Counted from the stretch's first letter, positions 41,371-51,349 are shown. The stretch: 64,000 bases of DNA from Flavobacterium cupriresistens (GCF_020911925.1 NZ_CP087134.1:3472001-3536000), one strand, 5' to 3'. Made by a program: numbers and translations. Notes: a model not told the origin generated them from the letters alone.

Positions 41371-43641
41371 ATGAATAAAAGATACCAATACATTGTTTTT
41401 TCAATAATGATGCTGATTAATTTATCGGCATTCGCACAAGAAATTAAAAATAAAACCACCAATGACCCCACTGATTATACCGGTTATGTGAATCCTCTCA
41501 TAGGATCTGCCGGTCATGGGCACGTATTTGTTGGTGCAAATGTTCCTTTTGGGGCGGTACAGTTAGGACCGGTAAATGTTTTTGAAGGCTGGGATTGGTG
41601 TAGTGGTTACAACTATGCGAGTAATACGATTTTGGGTTTTACACATACCCATTTGAGCGGAACAGGAATTGGAGATTTAAATGATATTCTTTTGCTTCCC
41701 GTATCCGGTAAAGTTGCCCTTACCAAAGGAACAAAAGAAGACATGGTAAACGGTTACGGTTCGTATTTCTCACACAAAAATGAAGTAAGCAAACCGGGAT
41801 ATTACAGTGTTTTATTAGACAAATACAAAATCAAAGCAGAACTAACCGCCAGCGAAAGAGTAGGTTTTCATAAATATACTTTTGATTCCGCTACCGATTC
41901 ACACGTGCTACTGGACCTTGCGGACGGAATCGGATGGGACAAACCGGTTAAAACATTCATAAAGAAAATAAACGAAACAACACTTGCAGGATATCGTTAT
42001 TCTAAAGGCTGGGCCAATGATCAGCGCATTTATTTTACAATCGAATTTTCAGATCCAATGTCGGCTGTTACTTTATATGACAGTATTTCTCCTGTAAAAG
42101 GAAATGAAGGCGAAGGCTTGAAAATGAAAGCCATACTAGATTTTAACACCTTAAAAAACAAACAGGTTTTGGTAAAAGTGGGGATTTCTCCTGTAAGCTA
42201 CGAAAATGCTGCTGCCAATATAAAAGCAGAGATTCCAAATTGGGATTTTGACAAAGTAGTAAAAGAAGCAAATAACAAATGGAATAAGGAACTGCATAAG
42301 ATTCAGATAAAAGCAGACGATAAAACCATGAAAGTTTTTTATACGGCATTGTATCACACTATGTTTGCACCGTCCATTTTTAATGATGTCAACGGAGATT
42401 ACCGCGGAACCGATAAAAAAGTATACGAAAAAGCCAATTTTACCAATTACACGACTTTCTCACTTTGGGATACCTACCGTGCTTTGCACCCTTTGTATAC
42501 CATTACACAACCGGATAAGATCAACGACATTGTTAAATCGTTCTTAGCCATTTATAAACAACAAGGCAGACTACCGGTTTGGCATTTAATGGGGAATGAA
42601 ACCAATACAATGAATGGGAATCATTCCATAGCAGTAATTGCAGACGCTTATCTCAAAGGATACAGAGACTACGATACAGCATTGGCTTACGAAGCCATTA
42701 GAAAAACCGCCATGCAAACACGCGACGGAATGGATTACGTTCAAAAATTGGAATATATTCCCGCAGATAAAATGTTAGAATCAGTTGGAAATGCTTTAGA
42801 ATACGCCATCGACGATTACTGTGTGGCGCAAATGGCAAAAGCACTAAACAAAACAGAAGACTATGTTTATTTTACCAAAAGAGCCAATTTATACCGACTT
42901 TATTTCGATAAAGAAACCACATTTATGAGAGGTAAATTAACAGATGGAAATTGGAGAACGCCTTTTAATCCGCTTTCTTCTGCACATCGCAAGGATGATT
43001 ATGTAGAAGGAAATGCCTGGCAATACACCTGGTTAGTTCCTCAGGATCCTTATGGTTTAATCGATTTATTTGGCAGTGAAAAACAGTTTTTAGATAAGTT
43101 AGATTCCTTGTTTTTAATTACAGATAAAGTAGAGGGCGAAGAAATTTCTCCCGACATCAGTGGTCTAATCGGACAATATGCACAAGGAAATGAACCCAAT
43201 CACCATATTCCGTATTTGTACGCCTATGCCGGACAACCTTGGAAAACTGCAAAATTAATTCGTGAAATCGATGATAAATTTTATTCAACCAAACCCGATG
43301 GTTTATGTGGTAATGAAGATTTAGGTCAGATGTCGGCTTGGTATGTTTTCTCTGCGATGGGATTCTATTCTGTTAATCCTGCCAACGGAATTTATGTTTT
43401 GGGAAGTCCATTAGTAAATAATGCCGTAATCCATCATAAAGAAGGAGTTTCCTTTACTTTAAATGCCGTAAACAACAGCAATATCAATATGTACATCCAA
43501 AAAGCGGAATACAATGGAAAGCCCTACACGAAATCGTACATCACACACGATATGATCGTAAAAGGAGGAGAACTGAAATTGTACATGGGCAACAAGCCTT
43601 CACCAACTTTTGGAGTAAATAAAGAAGACAGACCTATGTAA
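41371..43641 (+). CDS. GH92 alpha-mannosidase (first of two)
   Basis: 756 residues from the ATG at 41371 (MNKRYQYIVF, signal ending SAFAQ); an upstream in-frame ATG at 41329 lies inside the hairpin element and is not favoured. GH92 landmarks: VNPLIGSAGHGHVFVGANVP, TFSLWDTYRALHPLYT, GNEDLGQMSAWYVFSAMGFY. GH92 are Ca2+-dependent inverting exo-alpha-mannosidases acting on the 1,2-, 1,3- or 1,6-linked mannose of N-glycans. Linkage preference cannot be read by eye. Periplasmic or surface location from the signal peptide. Confidence 0.93.
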   Translation: MNKRYQYIVFSIMMLINLSAFAQEIKNKTTNDPTDYTGYVNPLIGSAGHGHVFVGANVPFGAVQLGPVNVFEGWDWCSGYNYASNTILGFTHTHLSGTGIGDLNDILLLPVSGKVALTKGTKEDMVNGYGSYFSHKNEVSKPGYYSVLLDKYKIKAELTASERVGFHKYTFDSATDSHVLLDLADGIGWDKPVKTFIKKINETTLAGYRYSKGWANDQRIYFTIEFSDPMSAVTLYDSISPVKGNEGEGLKMKAILDFNTLKNKQVLVKVGISPVSYENAAANIKAEIPNWDFDKVVKEANNKWNKELHKIQIKADDKTMKVFYTALYHTMFAPSIFNDVNGDYRGTDKKVYEKANFTNYTTFSLWDTYRALHPLYTITQPDKINDIVKSFLAIYKQQGRLPVWHLMGNETNTMNGNHSIAVIADAYLKGYRDYDTALAYEAIRKTAMQTRDGMDYVQKLEYIPADKMLESVGNALEYAIDDYCVAQMAKALNKTEDYVYFTKRANLYRLYFDKETTFMRGKLTDGNWRTPFNPLSSAHRKDDYVEGNAWQYTWLVPQDPYGLIDLFGSEKQFLDKLDSLFLITDKVEGEEISPDISGLIGQYAQGNEPNHHIPYLYAYAGQPWKTAKLIREIDDKFYSTKPDGLCGNEDLGQMSAWYVFSAMGFYSVNPANGIYVLGSPLVNNAVIHHKEGVSFTLNAVNNSNINMYIQKAEYNGKPYTKSYITHDMIVKGGELKLYMGNKPSPTFGVNKEDRPM

Positions 43642-43650
43642 ATAAACGTT

Positions 43651-43677
43651 CCTAACTGGTTTTTAAAACCTGTTAGG
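43651..43677. repeat. Short dyad between the GH92 genes
   Basis: CCTAAC and GTTAGG flank complementary TGGTTTT and AAAACC segments. A stretch of AGTCACAGTCGCAGTTTGCA-type repeats follows up to 43740. This 194-bp gap has no gene; the dyad may act as an attenuator. Confidence 0.55.
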
Positions 43678-43835
43678 TATAACGGTCAATCAATAGTCAC
43701 AGTCGCAGTTTGCAGTCACAGTTTTAGTTTCAGTTCAAACTAATCCTGCAAAGTTATTAAAACCTTGCAATTATATAAAAATAGAGCCCACAGCTTACAT
43801 TTTAGAAACCACATTTCACATTTAACAATACTACC

Positions 43836-46121
43836 ATGAAAATAAAGAGTTTAATTTTTTTAGGATTAGTGCAATGCAGCCTTTTTGTAAATGCACAGGT
43901 GAAGACCTTAGATCCTGTAGAATATGTAAATCCTTTAATGGGAACACAATCTTTACCCAATCTTTCTAACGGAAATACCTATCCGGCGGTTTGCAGACCA
44001 TGGGGAATGAATTTCTGGACACCACAAACCGGAAAAATGGGTGACGGATGGGCTTATACCTATACAGCGGAAAAAATCAGAGGATTTAAACAAACCCACC
44101 AGCCATCGCCTTGGATGAATGATTACGGACAATTCTCGATTATGCCGGTTACCGGTAAATTAGCTTTTACCGAAGACGAACGTGCCAGTTGGTTTAGTCA
44201 TAAAGCAGAGGTTTCAAAACCGTATTATTACAGCGTTTATCTGGCTGACTATGATGTTACAACAGAAATTACCACCACAGAAAGAGCGGCTCATTTTCAG
44301 ATTACATTCCCGGATAACGAAAATTCGTCTATTGTAGTGGATGCTTTTGATAAAGGCTCATATATCAAAATTATTCCATCCGAAAATAAAATTGTTGGTT
44401 ACACAACCCGTAACAGTGGGGGTGTTCCGGAGAATTTCAAGAACTATTTTGTTTTACAGTTCGACAAACCTTTTTTGACTAATGCCACTTGGAATGAAAA
44501 AAAACTGGAAAAAGGGAAGTTAGAATTTTCGGGAACTCACGTAGGTGCAGTAGTTGGTTTTAAAACTAAAAAAGGAGAAAAAGTAAATGTAAAAGTGGCT
44601 TCTTCCTTTATCAGTTTAGCTCAGGCTGAATTGAATTTAAAAAACGAATTAGGCACCGCTTCTTTTGATGAAACCGTAGCAGAATCTAAAAAAGAGTGGA
44701 ATAAAATTCTAGGAAAAATAACAGTAGAAGATAACAACGAAGACCAATTAAGAACTTTCTACTCTTGTTTGTACCGTACAGTTTGTTTCCCTCAAAAACA
44801 ATATGAAATTGACGCAGAAGGAAAAACAGTGCATTACAGTCCCTACAACGGAAAAGTTGTACCGGGTTATATGTTTGCAGGAACCGGATTTTGGGACACT
44901 TTTCGCGCCTTATACCCTTTGTTAAATTTAGTATATCCTTCTATAAACAAAGAAATGCAGGAAGGTTTGCTAAACGATTACAAAGAAGGCGGTTTTTTGC
45001 CGGAATGGTCCAGTCCAGGTTTTAGAAATGTGATGGTAGGGAACAATTCAGCTTCTGTAGTTTCGGATGCTTATATGAAAGGATTGCGAGGTTATGATAT
45101 CAATACACTGTACGAAGCTTTACTGCATGGTGCCAATAATGAAGGTCCAATGGATGCAGTAGGAAGAAAAGGGGTGAACTATTACAATACTTTAGGTTAT
45201 GTTCCTTACGATGTGAAAATTAATGAAAATGCCGCCAGAACACTGGAATATGCCTATGATGATTTTGCGATCTGGAAATTAGCGCAAGCATTAAATCGTC
45301 CGAAGAAAGAGATTAAGTTACTCGAAAAACGAATGATGAATTATAAGAACCTGTATAATCCTGCTATCGGACTAATGAGCGGAAGAAACAAAGACGGAAG
45401 TTTTCCGGCGAATTTCAATCCGTTTAAATGGGGAGATGCTTTTACCGAAGGCAATAGTTGGCACTACAGCTGGAGTGTATTTCATGATGTTCAAGGTTTA
45501 ATTGATCTCATGGGAGGAGCAAAATCTTTTACAGCCAAGCTGGATGCAGTTTTTACTACACCTCCGGTTTTTGATGATAGTTACTACGGATCGGTAATCC
45601 ATGAAATTCGTGAAATGCAAATTATGAATATGGGACAATATGCACACGGAAATCAACCAATTCAACACATGATTTACCTGTACAATTATGCCGGAGAACC
45701 TTGGAAAACCCAATACTGGTCCAGAGAAGTCATGAATCGTTTGTATAAACCAACTCCGGATGGTTATTGTGGTGATGAAGACAACGGACAAACTTCGGCC
45801 TGGTACATTTTCTCGGCAATGGGATTTTATCCGGTATGCCCCGCTACAGAAGAATATGTTCTTGGTGCACCCTTATTCAAGAAAACAACCTTACAGTTAG
45901 AAAACGGAAAACAGCTTATTATAGAAGCTCCAGGTAATTCGGCAAACAATAAATATGTAAACGAATTAAAGTGGGACAATACAACCTACACAAAAAATTA
46001 CATCAATCACTTTGATGTATTGAAAGGTGGAGAATTAAACTTTGAGATGAGCAGTTCTCCTAATTTACAAAGAGGCACAACCGCCGGAGCGTATCCCTAT
46101 TCTTATTCAACTTCAAAATAA
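43836..46121 (+). CDS. GH92 alpha-mannosidase (second of two)
   Basis: 761 residues, signal MKIKSLIFLGLVQCSLFVNAQ-type (cleaved after about residue 21). GH92 landmarks: VNPLMGTQSLPNLSNGNTYP, GTGFWDTFRALYPLLNL, NMGQYAHGNQPIQH, CGDEDNGQTSAWYIFSAMGF. It differs clearly from the first GH92 copy (for example LMGTQS against LIGSAG), so the pair probably covers different alpha-mannose linkages rather than being a recent duplication. 5 bp before the GH125 gene. Confidence 0.93.
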   Translation: MKIKSLIFLGLVQCSLFVNAQVKTLDPVEYVNPLMGTQSLPNLSNGNTYPAVCRPWGMNFWTPQTGKMGDGWAYTYTAEKIRGFKQTHQPSPWMNDYGQFSIMPVTGKLAFTEDERASWFSHKAEVSKPYYYSVYLADYDVTTEITTTERAAHFQITFPDNENSSIVVDAFDKGSYIKIIPSENKIVGYTTRNSGGVPENFKNYFVLQFDKPFLTNATWNEKKLEKGKLEFSGTHVGAVVGFKTKKGEKVNVKVASSFISLAQAELNLKNELGTASFDETVAESKKEWNKILGKITVEDNNEDQLRTFYSCLYRTVCFPQKQYEIDAEGKTVHYSPYNGKVVPGYMFAGTGFWDTFRALYPLLNLVYPSINKEMQEGLLNDYKEGGFLPEWSSPGFRNVMVGNNSASVVSDAYMKGLRGYDINTLYEALLHGANNEGPMDAVGRKGVNYYNTLGYVPYDVKINENAARTLEYAYDDFAIWKLAQALNRPKKEIKLLEKRMMNYKNLYNPAIGLMSGRNKDGSFPANFNPFKWGDAFTEGNSWHYSWSVFHDVQGLIDLMGGAKSFTAKLDAVFTTPPVFDDSYYGSVIHEIREMQIMNMGQYAHGNQPIQHMIYLYNYAGEPWKTQYWSREVMNRLYKPTPDGYCGDEDNGQTSAWYIFSAMGFYPVCPATEEYVLGAPLFKKTTLQLENGKQLIIEAPGNSANNKYVNELKWDNTTYTKNYINHFDVLKGGELNFEMSSSPNLQRGTTAGAYPYSYSTSK

Positions 46122-46126
46122 AATTT

Positions 46127-47590
46127 ATGCAATCACGTAGAAAATTTATAAAAAATACAGGAATTTTTTCAGCAGGACTATTGGCCATTCAAGCAAATGC
46201 TTTTGGACTAAATTCGGATGATTTTCAGTTTACGGTTAAAGATTTTGTGAGTAAAAGACCTCCGTTAGCAGAAAGAAAATTTACCAGTCAAGCAGTCGAA
46301 GCGGTAATTGTCAGAATCAAAAAACAAATCGCAAATCCCGAATTGGCTTGGTTGTTTGAAAACTGCTTTCCCAATACATTAGATACCACAGTCGATTTTG
46401 AAATCATTGACGGAAAACCCGATACCTATGTAATTACAGGTGACATTGACGCCATGTGGTTGCGAGACAGTACAGCGCAAATCTGGCCTTATATTCCGTT
46501 TGTAAAAGAAGACCCTAAATTGGCCGAATTGGTCAAAGGAGTAATCAACCGTCAGGCAAAATGTATTCTATTAGATCCGTACGCCAATGCTTTTTATAAA
46601 GATTTTACTAAGGAAAGCGAATGGAAAAATGACTTGACCAAAATGCAGCCCGGTATTCACGAAAGAAAATGGGAGATTGACAGTTTGTGCTATCCCGTTC
46701 GATTGGCGCATGGTTATTGGAAAGAAACCGGAGACATCAGTTTGTTCGACGACCAATGGAAAAAAGCGATGTTATTGATACTGCAAACTTTTAGAGAACA
46801 ACAACGTTTAGACGGAAAAGGAGGCCCATACAGTTTTCAGCGTCAAACGGCCTGGGCTACAGATGGGGTTCCATTAGCGGGCTATGGTTATCCGGTAAAA
46901 CCTTGTGGATTGATTGTGTCAACGTTCAGACCAAGTGACGATTGTACTTTGTTGCCTTATTTAATTCCAAGCAATATGTTTGCGATTGAAATATTGGGTT
47001 ATCTGATCGAGATATTCTCTTTGCCGGCACTTAAAGACACTGATTTAGTAGCAAAAGCAAAAGAATTAAGAGAGCAGGTAAAAAAAGGATTAAAGGAAAA
47101 CGGAATTATAGACCATCCGAAATTCGGGAAAATTATTGCTTTTGAAGTGAACGGATACGGTAGTTTTCACATGATGGACGATGCCAACGTTCCTTCTTTA
47201 TTGTCTTTGCCTTATTTGGGAGCAATCGCACCAAACGATCCTTTATATCTTAATACCCGAAAAGTGGTGCTTTCAGAAAACAATCCTTTTTTCTACAAAG
47301 GAAAAGCTGGAGAGGGGATTGGAGGCCCGCATACAGGAGTAGATACAATTTGGCCGATGAGTATTGTGCTGAGAGCGATTACAAGTGTTGACGAGAAAGA
47401 AATACAAGCCTGCATTAGCAATCTGATCAAAACAAATGCAGATACCGGATTTATGCACGAATCCTTTCATAAAGATGATGTCGCAAAATTTACCCGAAAA
47501 TGGTTTGCTTGGGCAAATACCTTATTTGGCGAGATGATTGTTCACACCAGTAACAAATATCCACAAATTTTAAAGAATAAAAATATTTAA
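46127..47590 (+). CDS. GH125 exo-alpha-1,6-mannosidase with Tat signal
   Basis: 487 residues. GH125 landmarks: ITGDIDAMWLRDSTAQIWPY, WEIDSLCYPVRLAHGYW, GEGIGGPHTGVDTIWPMSIV. The family removes non-reducing alpha-1,6-mannose from N-glycans. The N-terminus MQSRRKFIKNTGIFSAGLLA is a twin-arginine signal (SRRKFIK), unlike the Sec signals of the two GH92 enzymes, so it would be exported folded. It follows the second GH92 gene by 5 bp and precedes the kinase gene by 23 bp. Confidence 0.92.
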   Translation: MQSRRKFIKNTGIFSAGLLAIQANAFGLNSDDFQFTVKDFVSKRPPLAERKFTSQAVEAVIVRIKKQIANPELAWLFENCFPNTLDTTVDFEIIDGKPDTYVITGDIDAMWLRDSTAQIWPYIPFVKEDPKLAELVKGVINRQAKCILLDPYANAFYKDFTKESEWKNDLTKMQPGIHERKWEIDSLCYPVRLAHGYWKETGDISLFDDQWKKAMLLILQTFREQQRLDGKGGPYSFQRQTAWATDGVPLAGYGYPVKPCGLIVSTFRPSDDCTLLPYLIPSNMFAIEILGYLIEIFSLPALKDTDLVAKAKELREQVKKGLKENGIIDHPKFGKIIAFEVNGYGSFHMMDDANVPSLLSLPYLGAIAPNDPLYLNTRKVVLSENNPFFYKGKAGEGIGGPHTGVDTIWPMSIVLRAITSVDEKEIQACISNLIKTNADTGFMHESFHKDDVAKFTRKWFAWANTLFGEMIVHTSNKYPQILKNKNI

Positions 47591-47613
47591 AGAAGCAAGT
47601 TAAACCAGGAAAA

Positions 47614-48525
47614 ATGAATACACCACACGCCATTGGGCTAGATATAGGGGGGACACATATTACAGCAGCAGTTATCGATATAACAGAGATGAAAGTTATT
47701 GACTACTCTCTGCAAAAAGAATCTTTTGACTCTAATTTACCGGTTGATCAGGTTATGACCATTTGGGAAAAAGCAATTTCTGCCGCCATAGAAAATTCTA
47801 AAATTGAAAGTATGGCTGGTTTGGCAGTGTGTATGCCCGGTCCGTTTGATTATCAGGAAGGGGTTTGCTGGATAAAAGGGCAATCCAAATACGAACATTT
47901 TTATGGATTGAATGTTAGAAATCTGCTTTTGGACAGTCTTAGTCTCTCAGCCGATTTTCCGGTACTTTTTGAAAATGATGCCGTTTGTTTTGGAAAAGGA
48001 GAGGTTTTCAAACAGAAAGAAAACTTGTCCAAAAAAGTAATCGCAATTACGCTGGGTACAGGCTTAGGGGCTTGTTTTATTGACAAAGGAGTTTCGGTAA
48101 CCACAGGAGATTTGGTACCCTTAGACGGAGAAATATACAATCTGCCGTATAAAGAAGGTATTGCCGAAGACTATGTTTCGGTACGCGGGCTTTTATCTCA
48201 TTATCATGCTTTAAGTGGTACAACACTAAATAATGGGTTAGAATTGTATAATTTGGCTATTAAAGGAGATCAATTAGCAATCAGTGTATTCGAAAAAATG
48301 GGTACTGATCTGGCAGCAATTGTTATTCCGTGGATACAAAATTTCAGTGCGGATCACATTATTATCGGAGGTAAAATAGCCAATGCCGGTGCTTTATTTT
48401 TACCATCCTTTACGAAAAGCGTAAAAGAAGCCGGTATCGAAGTTCAGGTTTCTGTTTCGAATGACAATGAAGCCGCTGCATTGTTAGGAGCGGTAAGTTT
48501 GCTTTGTACATCGCATTCTAAATAA
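47614..48525 (+). CDS. ROK-family sugar kinase, probable mannokinase
   Basis: 303 residues. ROK ATP site GLDIGGTHITA near the N-terminus, sugar-site ENDAVCFGKGE, and LGTGLGACFIDKG. The ROK zinc-binding CxCGxxGCxE segment is absent; the corresponding region reads DGEIYNLPYKEGIAEDYVS. It is the last gene of the mannoside locus, so it probably phosphorylates mannose released by the glycosidases. Substrate inferred; glucokinase or fructokinase activity is possible. Cytosolic. Confidence 0.85.
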   Translation: MNTPHAIGLDIGGTHITAAVIDITEMKVIDYSLQKESFDSNLPVDQVMTIWEKAISAAIENSKIESMAGLAVCMPGPFDYQEGVCWIKGQSKYEHFYGLNVRNLLLDSLSLSADFPVLFENDAVCFGKGEVFKQKENLSKKVIAITLGTGLGACFIDKGVSVTTGDLVPLDGEIYNLPYKEGIAEDYVSVRGLLSHYHALSGTTLNNGLELYNLAIKGDQLAISVFEKMGTDLAAIVIPWIQNFSADHIIIGGKIANAGALFLPSFTKSVKEAGIEVQVSVSNDNEAAALLGAVSLLCTSHSK

Positions 48526-48605
48526 TAAAAAGAGGAATAAAAAGAAATCAATAGGCGCAATAACGAAACGCATTTATAGATAATTGCAACTAATGAATAA
48601 GTGAT

Positions 48606-48740
48606 TTAATTCTTATTTGACGTTTGTGTCTGAAAATTAATCGATTCAGGAAAATGAATTGAATTGTTTAAAGGATTACTCGGAATAACCGAAAGCGACG
48701 TAAGTAAATAAGTAAAAAGTGCTGTTAGAAAAGAAATCAT
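48606..48740 (-). CDS. Possible 44-residue membrane peptide
   Basis: ATG at 48740 gives MISFLTALFTYLLTSLSVIP followed by a polar tail to a stop at 48606. One hydrophobic N-terminal segment. No ribosome site is evident and it lies opposite to the downstream end of the kinase transcript. Could be chance; included because the gap holds no other gene. Confidence 0.25.
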   Translation of the reverse strand: MISFLTALFTYLLTSLSVIPSNPLNNSIHFPESINFQTQTSNKN

Positions 48741-48765
48741 AATACTACTGATAATTTAAGGTGAT

Positions 48766-48799
48766 GGGCAGTAAGACTATACTGCCCTTATTTTTTTTA
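48766..48799 (+). terminator. Terminator downstream of the mannoside locus
   Basis: GGGCAGTA (48766-48773) pairs with TACTGCCC (48780-48787), followed by TTATTTTTTTT. It lies 240 bp after the kinase stop, leaving a long 3' tail or serving an unrecognised small transcript. Confidence 0.8.
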
Positions 48800-48946
48800 A
48801 GTTTAAAAAAGTTGCGGAATAATTTTTTAGAAATTCTCCTTTGTTAGAAGTAACAGCTTTTATACTTTTCATCAGAGCTTTTTGAGTTCCTGTTTTCCGA
48901 CTTCTATCTTTGATGATCTCGCCAAGTCGCCAAGCCGCTAAGTTTT

Positions 48947-49350
48947 GTCTTCTTATTTTTAAGCTTTCCCCTTTCTCATTAAAACTTTGCGATTTTGCGA
49001 CTCTGCGAGATTTTTACTCCCTCCACAACTTTTGAATTTGATGCATAGATTTGAATGCTTTATAAAAGCCATTAAAAATTATAATTGACTTGTACAGCAG
49101 CATAGGGAGCAGACTTAAACTGAAATTTATCCTTAGTACTAAACATACGTCTTCTTATTTTTAAGCTTTCCCCTTTCTCATTAAAACTTTGCGATTTTGC
49201 GACTCTGCGAGATTTTTACTCCCTCCACAACTTTTGAATTTGATTCATAGATTTGAACGCTTTATAAAAGCAATTAAAAATTATAATTGACTTGTACAGC
49301 AGCATAAGGTGCAGATTTAAACTGAAATTTATCCTTAGTACTAAACATAC
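48947..49350. repeat. 202-bp tandem duplication at the end of the barrel-protein gene
   Basis: 48947-49148 and 49149-49350 are direct copies, about 97% identical by eye (few substitutions, e.g. GATGCAT/GATTCAT). The right copy contains the last 77 bp of the 49274-50176 gene plus 125 bp beyond its stop, so the left copy is a detached second version of its C-terminal coding end. The unit includes the GCGATTTTGCGACTCTGCGA type motif. Confidence 0.9.
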
Positions 49351-50176
49351 TTTTTAAAGATTTCTCCGCATAATAGGCAGGACGTGCACCGCTAATTCCC
49401 ACTGTAATAGGGATCGTAATGTGTTTGTTAATCTTAAACTCCGGTCTTAATCCTCCGACCATATATTGATGGGTAAAGATGACCTCTTTTCCTGCTCTTT
49501 GAGTAAGTGCCATTTGACCATTCATCAATCCAACAATACTTAGTGTAAAGTAGTCTGTCAGTTGATATCCTGCTGACGCTCGTACACCATCTAAAAGTGA
49601 AACGTTAAAGACGTATCTCCCGGGAGAATTATAGCTAAGATATAAAGCCGGGAATACCATAGGGAATCCAAATGAATTGTTGAAAGCAAGTCCACCGCCC
49701 AGATCTAATTTAGAATTGATTTTTTTGATAAAAATGACACCCGCGTTTCCAAGAATATTTCTGGCGCCCATTTTAGAGATTTGAGTCTGATCCGTAAATA
49801 CGCCCGCTCCAACTGCTGTCAGGAGACTCCATTTTTTGCTAATCGGACGCATATTATACAACGAAAAGGATGCATTCACAATATCAGATACAACAAGTTC
49901 TTCGGTAAAATTTTTATTGTCTAAAGAAGCGTAAGCACCCGCTAGGGATACGCCCCAAACAACAGGAAGATTGTCTTTGTTCGTTTTCATTGAAATCGGA
50001 ATATTGGCAGTGGCCTGATAAACGATTGCGGATCCTTTACCGTTTCCAATATTGTTATTCTCTTCATCGCCGTAGCGTGATTCCCCAATATATTCGGTTT
50101 GAATAGATATTTGCGCTTTAGCCTGCGTGATTCCCATTAGTAAAACTAACAAAGTAAGTAAGGAAGATGTTCTCAT
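49274..50176 (-). CDS. Outer-membrane beta-barrel protein (DUF6268-like)
   Basis: 300 residues, Sec signal ending AKAQ, then alternating amphipathic strands ending in an aromatic (QVNYNF), the usual outer-membrane barrel terminus. No plug domain. DUF6268-like by general appearance; function unknown. It is transcribed divergently from a LytS-type sensor kinase gene, which may regulate it. The 3' end is part of the tandem duplication. Confidence 0.75.
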   Translation of the reverse strand: MRTSSLLTLLVLLMGITQAKAQISIQTEYIGESRYGDEENNNIGNGKGSAIVYQATANIPISMKTNKDNLPVVWGVSLAGAYASLDNKNFTEELVVSDIVNASFSLYNMRPISKKWSLLTAVGAGVFTDQTQISKMGARNILGNAGVIFIKKINSKLDLGGGLAFNNSFGFPMVFPALYLSYNSPGRYVFNVSLLDGVRASAGYQLTDYFTLSIVGLMNGQMALTQRAGKEVIFTHQYMVGGLRPEFKINKHITIPITVGISGARPAYYAEKSLKSMFSTKDKFQFKSAPYAAVQVNYNF

Positions 50177-50320
50177 GATTTAATTTTTTTATTTGACAGG
50201 GCAAAACTATTCCAAGAGTTAAAAGTTTTTTTTTGGTTTTGACCAATGGCTTGCATTTGTTGACCAGTGGTTCTTGATATGATAGAAAATGCATTAAATT
50301 TACAATCAAACTTTATCAGT

Positions 50321-51349
50321 ATGTTTACAATCAAAAGAATCAGCCTTCTTTTTTGGATCTTTTTATTCCTTGTTATTTTTTTGCAGTTAATGCTTTCGGG
50401 TATTCCAAAATTTAGTTTTCCGTGTGCTTTTTTAACTACAGGTTTTAATGTGCTGACCCTGCGTTTGCATGTATGTTTTCTGAATGTATTTATAAGAAAA
50501 TATATGGAAACACATGATACGGGAAAATTCGTGTTTTCGGTACTTTTTATTAGTTCCATCACGGCCTTTTTTATTACAATAGAATGTTATTTAATAATTC
50601 GCTTTATGATGCCTGAAGCTGTTTATACGAAAAACGATATGATTTCCATGTTTTTTGGAACGTTTATGGCCAGTATCTTAGTTTCGGGTATGTGTTATTC
50701 TATCGAAATGTTTCGAAAGAATGTCGTCGCAGAGAAAAGACATCAGGAACTAAGAAATAGTGTGCTGGAAATGGAAATCGATCATTTAAGAACCCAACTT
50801 AGCCCGCATTTCACCTTTAACATACTCAATAATCTTCAGTTTTTGATTCGTAAGGATCAGGATGAAGCCTTAGAATTGTTGTCGGCCTACAGTAAAATAT
50901 TGCGCTATTACGTCTACGAATCTCAGAATAAATGGATCAGATTAGACAGCGAGATTACTTTTCTAAAACATTATTTTGAGTTAGAAAAAGGCCGCTCGGG
51001 GGAAGATCTTGAGATTTCCTGTCAATGGGACATACCCGAAAATACACTTTTGGTAATTCCTTTTCTGTTATCGACGTTTGTAGAAAATGCGTTCAAGCAC
51101 GTTTCTTCTTTCAGCGAAAAAAAGAACTACATAGAACTGCATGTTTTTCTAAAAGAGGAAAATCAATTGTTTTTGAAGATAAAAAATTCATTCGATTCAG
51201 AAGTGTTAAATCGCAAGAAGGCGGGAGTAGGGTTGACTTATGCTAAGAAAAGATTAGAACTTTCCTATAAAGATAATTATGATTTAGAGTTTGTTTCTGA
51301 AGCAGACTCTTATAGTGTAAGCCTTAAATTAAACTTGACCAACGCATGA
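50321..51349 (+). CDS. LytS/YehU-type sensor histidine kinase
   Basis: 342 residues from the ATG at 50321 (MFTIKRISLLFWIFL); a GTG at 50267 is possible but adds a polar stretch before the first helix. Four membrane helices occupy the first ~135 residues. The His-kinase domain has the phospho-acceptor in LSPHFTFNILNNLQF (His163) where the family usually has xNPHFLFN. The ATPase part has FLLSTFVENAFKH and KAGVGLTYAKKRL. The gene overlaps the response-regulator gene by 4 bases (ATGA). Confidence 0.88.
   Translation: MFTIKRISLLFWIFLFLVIFLQLMLSGIPKFSFPCAFLTTGFNVLTLRLHVCFLNVFIRKYMETHDTGKFVFSVLFISSITAFFITIECYLIIRFMMPEAVYTKNDMISMFFGTFMASILVSGMCYSIEMFRKNVVAEKRHQELRNSVLEMEIDHLRTQLSPHFTFNILNNLQFLIRKDQDEALELLSAYSKILRYYVYESQNKWIRLDSEITFLKHYFELEKGRSGEDLEISCQWDIPENTLLVIPFLLSTFVENAFKHVSSFSEKKNYIELHVFLKEENQLFLKIKNSFDSEVLNRKKAGVGLTYAKKRLELSYKDNYDLEFVSEADSYSVSLKLNLTNA

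Noticed and set aside
50173..50562. 129-codon minus-strand frame
   Set aside because: It lies antisense to the first part of the sensor kinase gene, which has clear membrane helices and family motifs; the frame has low-complexity, basic content and no recognisable domain.
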